Shown piece by piece: positions 52,961 through 64,000 of a stretch of 64,000 nucleotides of DNA (position 1 is the stretch's first letter; each line of letters begins with the position of its first letter). The notes beneath the pieces were generated by a model. It saw nothing but the letters and a program-made list of their open reading frames with translations, was not told the DNA's origin and ran no database searches. The translations under genes and the position numbers were made by a program. The DNA comes from Neostapfia colusana (Eukaryota; Streptophyta; Magnoliopsida; Poales; Poaceae), in the NCBI GenBank assembly GCA_030760725.1, contig JASWHV010000011.1, positions 10,317,501 through 10,381,500 on the forward strand, given 5' to 3'.

Positions 52961-54346
52961 ATGGTTCGTACTCGCTCTAGGAGTTAGGCCGGGAGTTCTC
53001 GCCAAGGCAATGATGCTTCTATTCCACTGTCGGAACCATCATCCACGGGATGGATGGATCTTATGACTCGAGTCGTCGAGTCTAACCAAGAGAACACTAG
53101 GCTACTCCAAGAAGCAATGAAAGAACACACACGCTTACTCCACGCTTTGGTACAGCATGGTGTACTCCAGAACACGCAATAAGTCGTTCCATCTCGGAAC
53201 GCTTATCTGGACTTCTTGGTGACTCAACCGCCTATCTTTACCGAAGCCACCAAACCTGTGGAAGCAGATCAATGGCTTCGTGTCAGGGAGTCAAAATTTG
53301 GAGTATTCGAGTGTGATGAATTGCAAAAGACAAAGATTGCCGCTCAACAACACCATGGAGCTGCTGGAAATTGGTGGGTTGACCATCTTGCCACCATTCC
53401 GGATGACCATCAAGTGCCATGGAGTGAGTTTTGTGAAGCCTTTCGTACTCGTCACGTACCACTAGGTGTTGTCAAGGCAAACCGGGAGGAATTTTTGGGT
53501 TTGAAGCAAAGGGACATGAGTGTCCTCGAGTATGTCCGAAGGTTTAACCTTTTGACCCAATATGCTCCCGAATATGTGGCAAAAGAAGAGGCACGGTGTG
53601 ACTTATTCTTCAATGGCCTGAGTGCCATATTACAGGAGAAGTTGGCTGTGCACAATAACGGCAGTTACACCGACATGGTCGATGCGGCTCTCATCCAAGA
53701 GAAGCCGACACTTGAGTGGCAAGCTGAGAAGAGAAATATGAGTGAGATCGAGCAGGCCAGCACAAGTTATGTGCCTCAAAAGTACCATTTAGTGTATCAA
53801 ACGCTACCCGGTGAAAGCTGGAGGCCACCTGTACGATCAACTCCTCAGAGATTGATTGCTGGTCAAGTTCTACAACTTGCACCATCTCCACAGCCGCAGC
53901 ATCAGACGGTGGTTTGTGCTCCATCGCTGCAGCCATGTGTACCTAGCATCCAACCGCAAGTCAATGAAGAACCGGAGAGACATCCGTGTTTCACTTGTAG
54001 GCGTATGGACCATTATGCTAGGCATTGTCCGGAGGGAACTCAAGGTTGCGGGTCATCATATTTACAACAATACGACCCATACCTCAATCTGCAGACAGGA
54101 GGGCAGATAAGGGGCAATATTCACTATATTGTGATTGATGATGTTCCGGAAGGAGAAGCCGCTTTAGCAGGGATGTTGTCTCTGAATCAGCTACCGATTT
54201 TAATTCTCTTTGATTCCGGTGCCACACACAATTTCATTAGCCAGTCTTTTGTGGCTCAACATCAGCTCCAAACAGTTTATACAAAGAGGCAATACCTCAT
54301 ATCTTCGCCCGGGGGCAGCAGTACCGCAAGTGAGGTTGTCACCTGA
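52961..54346 (+). pseudogene. Gypsy element J Gag and protease N-terminus
   Basis: The frame from ATG 52961 has early stops at 52985-52987 (TAG) and near 53180 (TAA), then stays open to TGA at 54344-54346. The N-terminal 70 residues are polar with a coiled-coil-like ENTRLLQEAMKEHTRLL. The gag core has TQPPIFTEATKPVEADQWLRV, HHGAAGNWW, FRTRHVPLGVVKANREEF, MSVLEYVRRFNLLTQYAPEY and CDLFFNGLSAILQEKL. The knuckle is C-F-T-C-R-R-M-D-H-Y-A-R-H-C (complete CCHC). A linker IDDVPEGEAALAG leads to the protease LILFDSGATHNFISQSFV with DSG. Close to 54330 a frameshift breaks the protease. Relative to A, this copy lacks a functional start. Confidence 0.9.
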
Positions 54347-56085
54347 GCACCTCTTTGTTTGGGGGTAGAATATACCCTACGACTCTCATTATCCTTGAGG
54401 GTTTGAAGATCGACATCACTTTGGGGATGTCGTGGTTGAATTACCACAAGGCGGTTCTTAACATCAGCTCCAGGACCGTTGAGCTCAACTCCCCACAGCA
54501 CGGTCTTCATATATTAATTCTGAGCGCCAGACGGCAACACACTGCAACAGTGAACCACACAGAAGCTGTTAAGATAGAGGACATTCCGGTGGTACGTGAG
54601 TATCCGGATGTATTTCCCGATGATTTACCGGGCATGCCACCCGAGCGAGACGTTGAGTTCAAGATTGAACTTATACCGGGAACAACACCGATATCACGAA
54701 GGCCGTACAAGATGGCACCCAATGAACTGGAAGAATTGAAGACACAACTGAATGACCTAATGAGCAAGGGCTTTATACTACCGAGTTCGTCACCTTGGGG
54801 TTGTTCAGCATTGTTTGTCAAGAAGAAGGACGGAACACTATGGCTTTGTGTTGATTATCGTCCTCTGAACGCCGTTACTATCAAGAACAAGTATCCACTA
54901 CCTCGCATTGATATGCTCTTTGATCAATTAGTGGGTGTGAAGGTATTTTCGAAGATGGATCTTCGGTCCGGATATCACCAGATTAAAATCTGGTCAGAAG
55001 ATATTCCGAAGACGGCATTCTCAACGAGATACGGGCTATATAAGTATCTCGTTATATCTTTTGGTTTGACCAACGCCCCGGCACACTTTATGTACCTGAT
55101 GAATTCAGTGTTCATGCCGGAGTTGGATAAATTCGTCGTGGTCTTCATCAACGATATCTTGGTGTTCTCCAAGTCAGAGGAAGAACATGCTGAACATCTG
55201 CATATTGTGCTACAAAGATTGTGAGATCATCAGTTCTATGCAAAATTCAGCAAGTGTGAATTCTGAATTAATCAAGTACCATTTCTCGGACACATTATTT
55301 CGGCAGAGGGCATCGCTGTAGATCCGAGTAAGATTATCCAACTGCAGAAATGGGAGTCACCAAAGTCTGTGCATGAAATCCGTAGCTTCCTCGGTTTAGC
55401 GGGTTACTACCGGAGGTTCATTCCGGGTTTCTCCAAGATAGATAAACCGATGATGGAATTATTGAAAATGAATACCAGATTTGTGTGGGGTGCTGCGTGT
55501 GAACAAGCTTTCAAGACTTTAATGAAGCATCTCACGACAGCCCCAGTTCTTGCTCAGCCAGATACGACGAAGCCATTCGACGTGTATTGCGATGCATCTG
55601 GCATCGGTCTTGGCTGCGTGCTGATGCAAGAAAGACGAGTGGTCGCTTATGGATCTCATCAACTTACAAATCACGAGCAGCATTATCCAACTCATGCTCT
55701 TGAGTTAGCTGCCGTGGTCCTTGCTTTGAAGATGTGGAGGCATTACTTGCTCGGAAATCTTGTACACCTCTACACCGACCACAAGAGATTGAAGTACATC
55801 TTCACTCAGAAAATATTGAACATGAGGCAACAAAGATGGCTGGAGCTCATTAAAGACTATGAACTTGAGATTCATTATCATCCAGGAAAGGCGAATGTGG
55901 TCGCCGATGCGCTCAGTCGTAAGGCGCATATCCATCACCTGAGTATTGCTGAAATAAATGATGAAGAACCAAGCCTCCGTGTCATCCCGTACGGAGCTCT
56001 CTATAATCTCGCTCTCATTCCTACCATCCGAGAGGAGATCATTGTAGATCAACGAAAAGACAAGGGTATGTCTCACATACAGTGA
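54347..56085 (+). pseudogene. Gypsy element J protease end, RT and RNase H
   Basis: One frame (phase of 54355) with stops at 55222-55224, near 55266 and at 56083-56085, all TGA. Order: IYPTTLIILEGLKIDITLGMSWLN (protease end), EYPDVFPDDLPGMP, RRPYKMAPNELEELK, SPWGCSALFVKKKDGTL, DYRPLNAVTIKNKYPLPRID, FSKMDLRSGYHQI, ISFGLTNAPAHF. The RT active-site block reads VVFINDILVFS, so the first Asp of the catalytic pair is Asn. RNase H: EIRSFLGLAGYYRRFI, FDVYCDASGIGLGCVL, HALELAAVVLALKMWRHYLLG, LYTDHKRLKYI and HYHPGKANVVADALSR. This is the most complete gypsy Pol here, although inactive. Confidence 0.92.
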
Positions 56086-56814
56086 AGGATAGACAACAGG
56101 GAAATGAAATGCTTCCGGAAGGAAGATGAAGGTACTTTGTGGTTCAACGACCGGATTGTAGTACCCCGGGATATGGGACTACGGAAGAAAATTTTGGATG
56201 AAGCTCATTTGTCCAAATTTTCCATTCATCTGGGCAGCAACAAAATGTACCAAGATCTCCAGAAGAAGTTTTGGTGGACACGTATGAAACGTGAAGTTGC
56301 AAAATATATTTCAGAATGTGATACGTGTCGAAGAGTCAAGGCCGACCATGTGAAAAGTCAGGCCTATTGCAACCACTGCAAGTACCAGGCATGCAAGTAC
56401 CGGCATGGAAGCTCATTTGTCCAAGTTTTCCATTCATCTGGGCAGCAACAAAATGTACCAAGATCTCCAGAAGAAGTTTGGTGGACACGTATGAAATGTG
56501 AAGTTGCAAAATACGTTTTAGAATGTGATACGTGTCGAAGAGTCAAGGCCGACCATGTGAAAAAGTCAGGCCTATTGCAACCACTGCAAGTACCGGCATG
56601 GAAGTGGGAAGACTTGAGTATGGACTTCATCGTCGGGTTGCCGATGACCTCCCACAACCATGATTCGATTTGGGTAATCATTGATCGGTTAACCAAATCA
56701 GCACACTTCATCCCGGTGCATACAAGGTATAATGCAAAGCAGTATGCGGAGCTGTACATAGCACGGATCTTGTGCTTACATGGAGTTCCACGTATCGTTG
56801 TGTTGGATAGATGA
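56086..56814 (+). pseudogene. Gypsy element J integrase, HHCC finger and first core part
   Basis: Same frame as RT after the TGA at 56083-56085. It holds MKCFRKEDEGTLWF, HLSKFSIHLGSNKMYQDLQKKFWW and ECDTCRRVKADH (HHCC finger). A 208-bp tandem duplication then repeats the finger (see 56201-56597), so a second WWTRMKCEVAKYVLECDTCRRVKADH appears. Next WEDLSMDFIVGLPMT with the first catalytic Asp, DRLTKSAHFIPV and HGVPRIVVLD, where SDRG has become LDR. TGA at 56812-56814 ends it. Confidence 0.88.
56201..56597. repeat. 208-bp tandem duplication in the J integrase
   Basis: AAGCTCATTTGTCCAA at 56201 recurs at 56409. Both copies run through CATCTGGGCAGCAACAAAAT and GTGATACGTGTCGAAGAGTC to GCAACCACTGCAAGTACC. 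They differ at few bases, so it is recent. Copy 1 has one A fewer (GTGAAAAGTC against GTGAAAAAGTC) and copy 2 one T fewer (AAGTTTGGTGG against AAGTTTTGGTGG). Confidence 0.92.
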
Positions 56815-57657
56815 TCTCTGTTTGTAGCCGTTTCTTGGAGCAGCTACACGCATCCTTGGGAACCAAAGTGATTAGAAGCTCCGCGTATCACCCTCGAACC
56901 GATGGGCAAACTGAGAGGGTGAATCAAATACTGGAAGATATGCTAAGAGCATGTGCCATCCAACACGGTAAGAGCTGGGATGATCACTTACCGTTGGCGG
57001 AGTTCTCGTACAACAACGGATATCAGACGAGCATTAAAATGGCACCATATGAAGCTCTATGCGGCCGGAAGTGCCGTACACCATTGAACTGTGTGAGTCC
57101 GGTGAACGAGTAACCTTCGGGGTTGATCTTGTCAATGAAGCCGAAGCGAGAGTTCGGATAATACAAGAGAACCTCGAAGCTGCCCAATCTCGTCAGAAAA
57201 GCTACGCGGATCAGAGGCGTCGACCGCTGCATTTCGACGTCGGAGCGCACGTGTATCTTCGTGCGTCTCCGATGAAAGGGATTAATCCGTTCGGGGTCAA
57301 GGGGAAACTTGCTCCCGATTCATCGGTCCGTTTGCCATCATGGAGAAGTGCGGAACTGTAGCCTACCGGCTGGAACTACCGGCAAGCCTTTCCGGTATTC
57401 ACGACATATTTCACGTGTCCCAGCTGCGAAAGTGTCTCAAGTTTACCGCTGCTGTCCGCACCGAAGACATCGACAAGTTGAAGCTGGATCTCACCTACAC
57501 TGAGCAACCTGTACAGATTATCGATGAAAAGACCCGGATCACCCGAAACCGGACTTTGAGATTTTACAAAGTCCTGTGGAGTAATCATACCACGGAAGAG
57601 GCGACGTGGGAAACCGAAGATTACATCCACAAGAACTATCCGGAACTTTTGTCATAA
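56815..57657 (+). pseudogene. Gypsy element J integrase end and chromodomain-like tail
   Basis: Three successive frames. 56811-57113 carries LEQLHASLGTKVIRSSAYHPRTDGQTERVNQ with the catalytic Glu, WDDHLPLAEFSYNN and MAPYEALCGRKCRTPL. 57070-57340 carries GERVTFGVDLVNEAEARVRI and GAHVYLRASPMKGINPFGVKGKLAP. 57340-57657 carries GIHDIFHVSQLRKCLK, then FYKVLWSNHTTEEATWETEDYIHKNYPELL, a chromodomain-like module that would direct integration to heterochromatin. The tail places the family among the chromoviruses, most likely Tekay/Del. Confidence 0.88.
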
Positions 57658-57713
57658 ACATCGTAATTACCGCCTGTCTCGTTCTTCTTTTGTAGTCTCG
57701 GGACGAGATTCCT

Positions 57714-57728
57714 TTCAAGGGGGAGGAA
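57714..57728 (+). other. Polypurine tract of J
   Basis: Purine-rich TTCAAGGGGGAGGAA directly before TGTAAAGG. Confidence 0.85.
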
Positions 57729-58952
57729 TGTAAAGGTCCCAAAAATGTTAATACAAAGAAACTCTTGTTTGCAAAAGTTGGTTTCATATGTATGATATTT
57801 GGGACTTGTTAAAACTTTTCCACATGTGATAACCCACATGAGGGCTTTCTTCACACAAGTTCAAATGTTTGTTTGAAAACTTGGAACCCAAGAGGGGTCT
57901 AAAACCAAGATGGGAAGTTCCCATATGGGTGAGAAAGCTAAAGTCAGATTTGGAACAAATTTGTTCAACTCAAAATTCAAATGAGAGCAACACTATGAAT
58001 TTCAAAACTGATGTACTACAAATCTCATTTGCAGCAGCCAAAATAAAAATCAGATTGCATATTTGAGTTCCTTAGGTCCAAATTAGGGGGTATGCAAATT
58101 TTCATGAATTATTGAAATGTTTTGCAACTCATTTTCCAAAATAGATATTAAATAACAAAGAATTCAAATACCTATTTGAATTTTGATGAAATTGCCCAGT
58201 TATCCAAATGAACCTCAGATTTGAACTCCCACAATTTGATTTCACCATTTGCAAATTTTGGGAGATATTTTATAAAAGGGATAAGTAGGGACTGAACTGT
58301 GGGTCCCACCTGTCATTGATGGGAAGGAATTTGCAAAATATCTCAGATAGACTGGTCTCTGTTTTTGCTCTTTAGGCGGTTCACTCGGGCAGACCGCGAC
58401 TCCTCGCCGTGCACAATAAACACAAACGCCGAGCCACCTCCTCCTTGTTCAGTGGGCGCTGGCAGCTGCTTCTTCCGTCCTCGTCGCCTCAAAGCACCCA
58501 CCGCACTGAGGCAGTCCTTGCCCCGTCGCACATGAGACCGGATACCCTGCCGCTGTGCGCTCGGTCCTTCGGCCACACCGTAGTCTGTGTGCAAGCCTCA
58601 GCTGGTCCACAAAACGGCAACACGCATCCTCCCACACCATCCTCGCATCATCCCTACGTGAGTTCAGCCACCCCAAACCGAGAACGACCAGTGTCCGCGG
58701 CGGCCGCCATAGAACAGAGAGCAGGTGCTCTCGTGGACAACCTCAACCGTGCCTTGTCACGGCCGAGCTAGGCCACCACTGGACGTGCACGACGTCCATG
58801 CAGCTCACCCCCGAAACTCAAGACCAACCGCGGATTGTCGACAGTGAATTTCGAAATTTTCTTCCGATCGGTGCAAACCGACCTTCGGGTATGATTTCAT
58901 GAAATTCCTGATTTATTCTTGTTTAGATACCACGAAACTTCACATACGAGAG
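57729..58952 (+). mobile_element. 3' LTR of J, interrupted by LTR K
   Basis: It starts TGTAAAGGTCCC and follows LTR C closely: the block with ACATGTGATAACCCACATGAGGG, GTGGGTCCCACCTGTCATTG at 58300, the GC-rich core 58370-58900, and CGATCGGTGCAAACCGACCTTC at 58866. It breaks at 58952 within the C-equivalent of 12880. The rest lies beyond K and L outside the window. GAGAG (58948-58952) is the expected target copy. Confidence 0.88.
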
Positions 58953-60936
58953 TGACACAACCCCACGGTCTTGTCGAGCCAGGATCACGCTGAGGGGTGC
59001 TGCGTTGCACAGCACCGTATAACACACATCAAAGGTACAAAGCGGAAGCAAAACTTTTATTACATAAAGTGGTTTATGAACATTTGTACATCAAAATAAG
59101 TCCAGTCTACACTCACGGGTGTAGACTACGCATCAAGTCCACGTTCAGCCCTTGAACGTGTCCTTGCTAGCACACACGCACACTAACTCTGCGGCGTGCA
59201 CGACTCCCACTCGACGGAGTTCCCCTCCTGGGGTTCCGTCTCCTCTTCGGGAGTCCCTTCCTCATAGAACCCTGCAAAAGCTTCAAACACAAGCAGTGAG
59301 CACGAAGGCTCAGCAAGTCTGACCCGTCTCACCTAAACATGGAACTTCTACATGAGGGGTGATGGGTTACATGAGGTAAAAATCATTTGCATGGACTCGC
59401 CTAATTAGTAGAACCTTACTTTCAAGTTTTAGCAGCAAGTTGTGGAGAACCTTACGCTAAGGCACATGAGAGAGCCGCAATCAAACAAGAAACGCATTTC
59501 TCTCATGTACTTTGCCCAAAGTTGAAAAGAACTTTAATTATCTCTAAGCTACAGCAATAAATTAACAATCAAGTCCATCTTTCAATCAGCAACATTTTAA
59601 CATGTAACTAGCCTGTTCTTTCTACGTCACGGTACAGTGAACAAGTGGTACTCACTGACCGCGAGGGACGGCGATTATAATCGATTTACACCTGCAGGGT
59701 TACCCGAATAACCCGTCACGTATGCCTGTACTCGATGTTGCCTACAACAACCATCACGGACGCCGTACGCAACCACCTTTCGCCCGTCAGCCAAATATTG
59801 AACCGGTCCCATCGTCCCGAGCAAGAGGTATCTGCATGCGCATCTCAGTGCCGCCAGCCGATTTACACCTCAAGCTCTCAACCTACCCTCTGAACGACGG
59901 GCAATGCCTCAATACCCAGCTACCCAAGTTACATCAGTTTCCCGGTTCCCATATAGCCGGTAGGTCTTCGGTACTGTTCTAGCTTGTTCAACAGGCCCGC
60001 ACACGGCTCGGTCCTCAATCGACACATGCGGAGCTACAGCACACAGACACCAAAGTCTTGCTGCCCTTGCCCTCCGCTTGGTCTCATTTTCTTGCCATGT
60101 GTTTCATGTGCTATCTCTACCCGAGTCGAGTGCCTCTAGCCTATGCTCGCGAGTAGTTCCAGCTACTCGACTTGTACCAAATCCTACACTGTCTTAGCAT
60201 TGCAGTAGCTAACGGGGTTTTGCAATCCTAAACCCAACCCATGGTTTTCTTGGCTATGCAATTGGGTTTCCAAACAAGACTCTAATGCAAGTAATAATGA
60301 TAATCAAGTAAGTGCCCAAAACAATAAAAATTTCTAAAAGGTTAATGCACTCCAAATGAGCTGAAACATTTACAGAAGTTTAATAACACCCTAAAGAATA
60401 TTCTGGAAAAAGTTTAGGATTTTTGGATAAACCAAACTCCCTCTAAAATTATTTTGCTGAAAGGTTTAAAGAATTTTTCAGAATTAATTAATGCTTTTTA
60501 TACAAATTGTGTTGCACATTTGGATAGAGTTTGTCAATCTGAATCTAACCCAATTTGAATCACTAAATTTGGAGGTTCCTAACAAAAGTTATGCTCTTCG
60601 AAAGTTTGGGGAAAAATCCAGGATTTGAATTAATCGGGGAAAAGTTTAAAACTGACAGTGGGACCAGGGGGGACACGTATCTAGCGCTGAAACCTGCCAC
60701 ACGGGGCTACAGGGCTGTTTCCCGCGTTGACACAATTTAATCTGGTGCCGCAGAGTATCCGGTCACTGTTTCTGTGTGACTGACGCGTGGGGCCGGCAGC
60801 ACCTTCGTCTACCTCCCGCCCCCACGCGATATCACCGCCGGGCTCGTCGGAGCAATCCCGAACTTGGTCGTCCGGCCAGCACTAATGCTCAAACTCGCCA
60901 CTAAGCCCTAGTTTCGTGCGAGGAACACTCTGGTTG
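58953..60936 (-). mobile_element. Chimeric LTR K
   Basis: The minus-strand 3' end is GGGGTTGTGTCA at 58953, with the block GCAGCACCCCTCAGCG shared with LTR D. The hairpin GAGTAG...CTACTC is at 60151-60168. From about 60345 to the right it instead follows the U3 of LTR C in reverse complement (CAAACTCTATCCAAAT, GAGGGAGTTTGGTTTATC, TTCTTTAGGGTGTTATTA). LTR L interrupts it at 60937; its 5' end is outside the window. Confidence 0.78.
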
Positions 60937-63900
60937 TGGCGGACCGGAATCCGCTCATCCAGGATCGCAGAGGGTGGTGCCGCGCTATGCGACACCCGAC
61001 AGCACACGTCATAAGAACACATTATATTACATGGGAAAAACAAACTGAATGTACAAAGTAGTACACTTCTCAGTTACAAACTAGGGTCTTTATTACACAG
61101 CGGAAGTTTCTTTTATACAACTCACGCCCGCCTATCTAGCAAAAGTGGTTGCCCAGCCCTAGGGCAAACCACACTAGCTGCACTCCTCAGCTCAGCGCGG
61201 CGTGTACGGCTCCCACTCAGCCGTGGTCCCCGACGGAGGGTAACCCTCGCCGGTGGACTCGTACTCCGAGTCCGTGGGTGGCTCCTCACCTGAAAAACAT
61301 TTAAGCAGCAACCGTGAGCACGAAGGCTCAGCAAGGCTTAACCGACTCACCTAAGCATGAAACTCTACATGAGGTGTACCATGACATAGGATAGCAATGT
61401 TGCAGCAAATGGATACGCCTACAGGTTCATCCTTAGTTCAGCTTTTAGCAACAAGTTAACGGTTCATAAAGCTGAAATTTAGTGAGCAATATTTGGTGGC
61501 ACACATGTAACAATACAATTATATCATAACAGCAATATTGAATCATAACATTCCATTCATTAATCTACGTTACGACGCAGTGAACAAGCGGTACTCGTCA
61601 CCGCGAGGGACGGCGAATCGAATCGATATACACCTGCAGGGAAACCCAAAGAGCACGTCACGTACGCCCACCCGTGGAGCTGCACAGCACGCTCACTCGA
61701 TGTCGTACGGGACAACCTTTCACCCAACAGCCCAAACATCGAACCGGTCGCACCGAAACGAGCAGGAGGTTCCCCACACGGAGCATCTCTCTATGCCCGT
61801 TGGCAGATTTCCACCTTACTGCCCTCAACCTACACCTATAAATCGGTGTGCTATGCCTCGACGCCCAGAGGTTTAGGCTACATCGGTTTATCGGGGCCCA
61901 TATATCTGATATGCCTTCGGTACGTTCAATACTTGTTCAGCAGGGCCGCACACGGATCGGTGCTCAATTGACATGGGCAGGGCTGCGCACACAAGACTCA
62001 CTCTTGCTGCGCCCTAGCCCCTGCCTAGTCTCATTTCTATTACTAAAGTGATCTCACCTCACTCAACCGAACCCGTGTGTCCGAATGCCTATCTCGCGAG
62101 TAGATTCCATCTACTCGACTTGTACCGAAGTCCTATGAAGCATTAAGCGTAGCTTGTCTACTCGAGGTCCTTGACACTACCCTCACTCTTTTAGGAACCT
62201 TTGGTTATGCAAGTGGGGTTTCATTCATCCTATACCTAATGCACATACATACTTCATATGACACATGTAAACAAAGTAAGACTTGTAAAAGGTTAATGCG
62301 AACCGGGGCTTGCCTTGTTGCTGCTGGTCAGTAGTTAGTTCTTCGTCCGGAAGAAGGAAGTCCAGCACTTCCGGTGTCTCTTCTTCAATGGCTACACGTT
62401 GAATACAATACTACATGTAAATCTAAATGCAATGTGTGAACCTAAATACATAATTGCTAATAACTCTAGCTAGCCCTCCCCTTTGGTTCTGAAATTTTTA
62501 TGGTGGATTGGTAGGGGCCTAACCCGAGTTGTGACCAAGTTTTATTTGAAACAAAGTTCAATTGAACCTTGTACAAATAAAAGCCTCTTTGGTCAATAAT
62601 TGAGCCCCTAAGTAATTCCAGGGTTTTTCATGGCTCCCACCATTACTTTCTGGAAACTAGAATTTAGGACGGTTCTAATGGAATTGGTTTCATGTCATTT
62701 GAAGAATCCTACAGAAAGTTATGTCCTAATTAAGATTGGAGAAAATCTGAAAAATGTTTCTGTACATTTTCTATTTTCTCTGGGCAGTCCCCTTAATCAC
62801 CCAATTAGGGTAACTAAATGAACTTGGATGAGTCTGAAAATTTTACTGGGATTCAGGGATTCTCCAATGAACCTTTCAGCCAAATTTCAGAATTTTTCAT
62901 AAAGTAGTTCTCCAGATAAAATTCCCAACATTTTAAATTTTAGGGATTTAATTCTGGAAAACTATTCACTTTCATGAGCTGAATTTTGTATTGCTGGAAA
63001 GTACTCAGAATCCTGAGTTCAGCAAAATTTTGTTCACTGAATTTGGAGCTCTCTAGCCAAAGTTCTGAGGATTTGAAGTTTGGAAGAATTCTGAAAATCG
63101 GGGGAAAATTTTAAACTCTCGGGGCCCGCGGGGACACGTGTCGAGCGCGGAGGTGTCCTGCACACCGGGGATACCATACGTGTTGAGCGCGGAGGTGTCC
63201 GGCACACCGGAGCTCACAGTGTATTCGCGCGCCAGCACAGCCGATCCATGGCCTCACCCGATCCCGATTTAAATTCTTCAGCCGCTGACACGTGGGCCAG
63301 ACGGCTTCGTCTTCCTCCTGCCGTTCTCTCGCCCCCGCGCCGCCGACCTCGCCGGAGCAGACTCGGGGCTCGCCGTCTGGCCGCTGCCGGACCTCCCATG
63401 GTCTGAAACTCACCGCCAGGGGGTTGTCGACGTCGAGGAACACGTCGGTGGTGACAGGTCGGGTTGGGGGTGACCGGAAATAGCTCGGCGACGTGCCGCG
63501 GCCTCGGTTGAGGTTCGACACCATCGACCGTGGTTTCTAAACCCGCCAACACCTCGAACAAACGGCCCTACAGCATCAGTGTACCTCTAGGAAGCTCAAC
63601 AAGGTGTCAAAAGGGTTCAGGGATGGCGGCAAGTCGGTCGGCACCGTGTGACCGATCGTGCCGCCATGACCGCCCTCGATCGAGCTCGAAATTCGTCACT
63701 CCTAGACAGTTTCACGCAACGGATGCAGAAAAGAACTTGATCGCCGGCTAGTCCAGCGTCTATGTGCAAGATTTGATGACCTCCGAAAGATCATAGAGCA
63801 ATTTAAAGAAACCGTACCGGAAGCTCGGTTTACGGTCGCCGGAGCAAAAACTGGAAATTCTCTGCGGATTCTTCACGGTTGGCTTCCAAACTTGGAGGAG

Positions 63901-64000
63901 AGCAGCACGGTGGTCGCTCGCTCCTGTTGCCTCTCTCGCTGGACCGTGAAAACGCCTGTGGAACGCTGCCCACGGGCTCCTGACTCTCGGCTGAGGCTAG
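60937..64000 (-). mobile_element. LTR L, continuing beyond the window
   Basis: The minus-strand 3' end is CCGGTCCGCCA at 60937 (with TGTGG ambiguity of two bases), followed on the left by K sequence. Conserved blocks: GCGGAAG near 61101, CTCAGCAAG near 61330, hairpin GAGTAG...CTACTC at 62098-62116, the GGTTTCATGTCATTTG block near 62690 shared with D, and a GC-rich core from 63110 to the end. ORFs in the core are not genes. It may be a solo LTR or part of a larger element. Confidence 0.75.

Overview
The window is a plant nuclear DNA block made almost entirely of nested retrotransposons. I found no host gene, no tRNA or rRNA gene and no CRISPR array. Three things point to a large repeat-rich grass genome: Ty3/gypsy elements with 4-kb LTRs and a chromodomain-like integrase tail (Tekay/Del-like), a Sirevirus-type Ty1/copia element with an envelope-like third ORF, and an RTE-type LINE. 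The GC-rich LTR cores also suggest a monocot, perhaps a panicoid grass. The species is not determinable from the sequence.

Layout, with my own labels. 1-21455 is a nest of insertions. The oldest layer is gypsy element E (minus strand; gag, zinc knuckle, protease and start of RT at 19234-21144). A plus-strand LTR D (right end 19233) landed in its RT. LTR D was hit twice: by gypsy element A (minus; gag 1-936, leader 937-2449, PBS 5896-5907, 5' LTR 5911-9978) and by an RTE LINE (minus; 10710-17505). Element A was then hit by solo LTR B (2455-5890), and the LINE by solo LTR C (11629-15902). Target-site duplications support B (one mismatch), C (exact) and, more weakly, the LINE.

21456-49550 is a minus-strand gypsy tandem that shares a middle LTR: 3' LTR (21456-25693), decayed internal region F (25694-42895, itself interrupted), middle LTR M (42896-45334), a heavily deleted internal region H (45335-48144), PBS (48145-48156) and a truncated 5' LTR (48160-49550). 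The gag of F is split by the best preserved element, the Sirevirus-like copia element G (29761-40950, target duplication CTTTT). G has two 1.4-kb LTRs, PBS, gag, pol broken by one stop, an envelope-like ORF broken by two stops, and a polypurine tract. Its LTRs and 3' internal region carry many copies of the palindrome CCGGACTAGTCCGG.

49551-50341 is AT-rich patchwork. 50342-52570 is a minus-strand copia remnant I that lacks its RT. 52571-58952 is a plus-strand gypsy element J (leader, gag, pol, chromodomain, PPT, 3' LTR) of the same family as A, F and H. Its LTR is interrupted by minus-strand LTR K (58953-60936), which is in turn interrupted by LTR L (60937 to beyond the window).

Functionally the genes are parts of element replication machinery: Gag (particle), protease, RT-RNase H and integrase. 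No element here is intact. G is closest, with one nonsense codon in pol. A cannot be judged because most of it lies outside the window. All homology calls come from reading motifs by eye and from comparing copies within the window.
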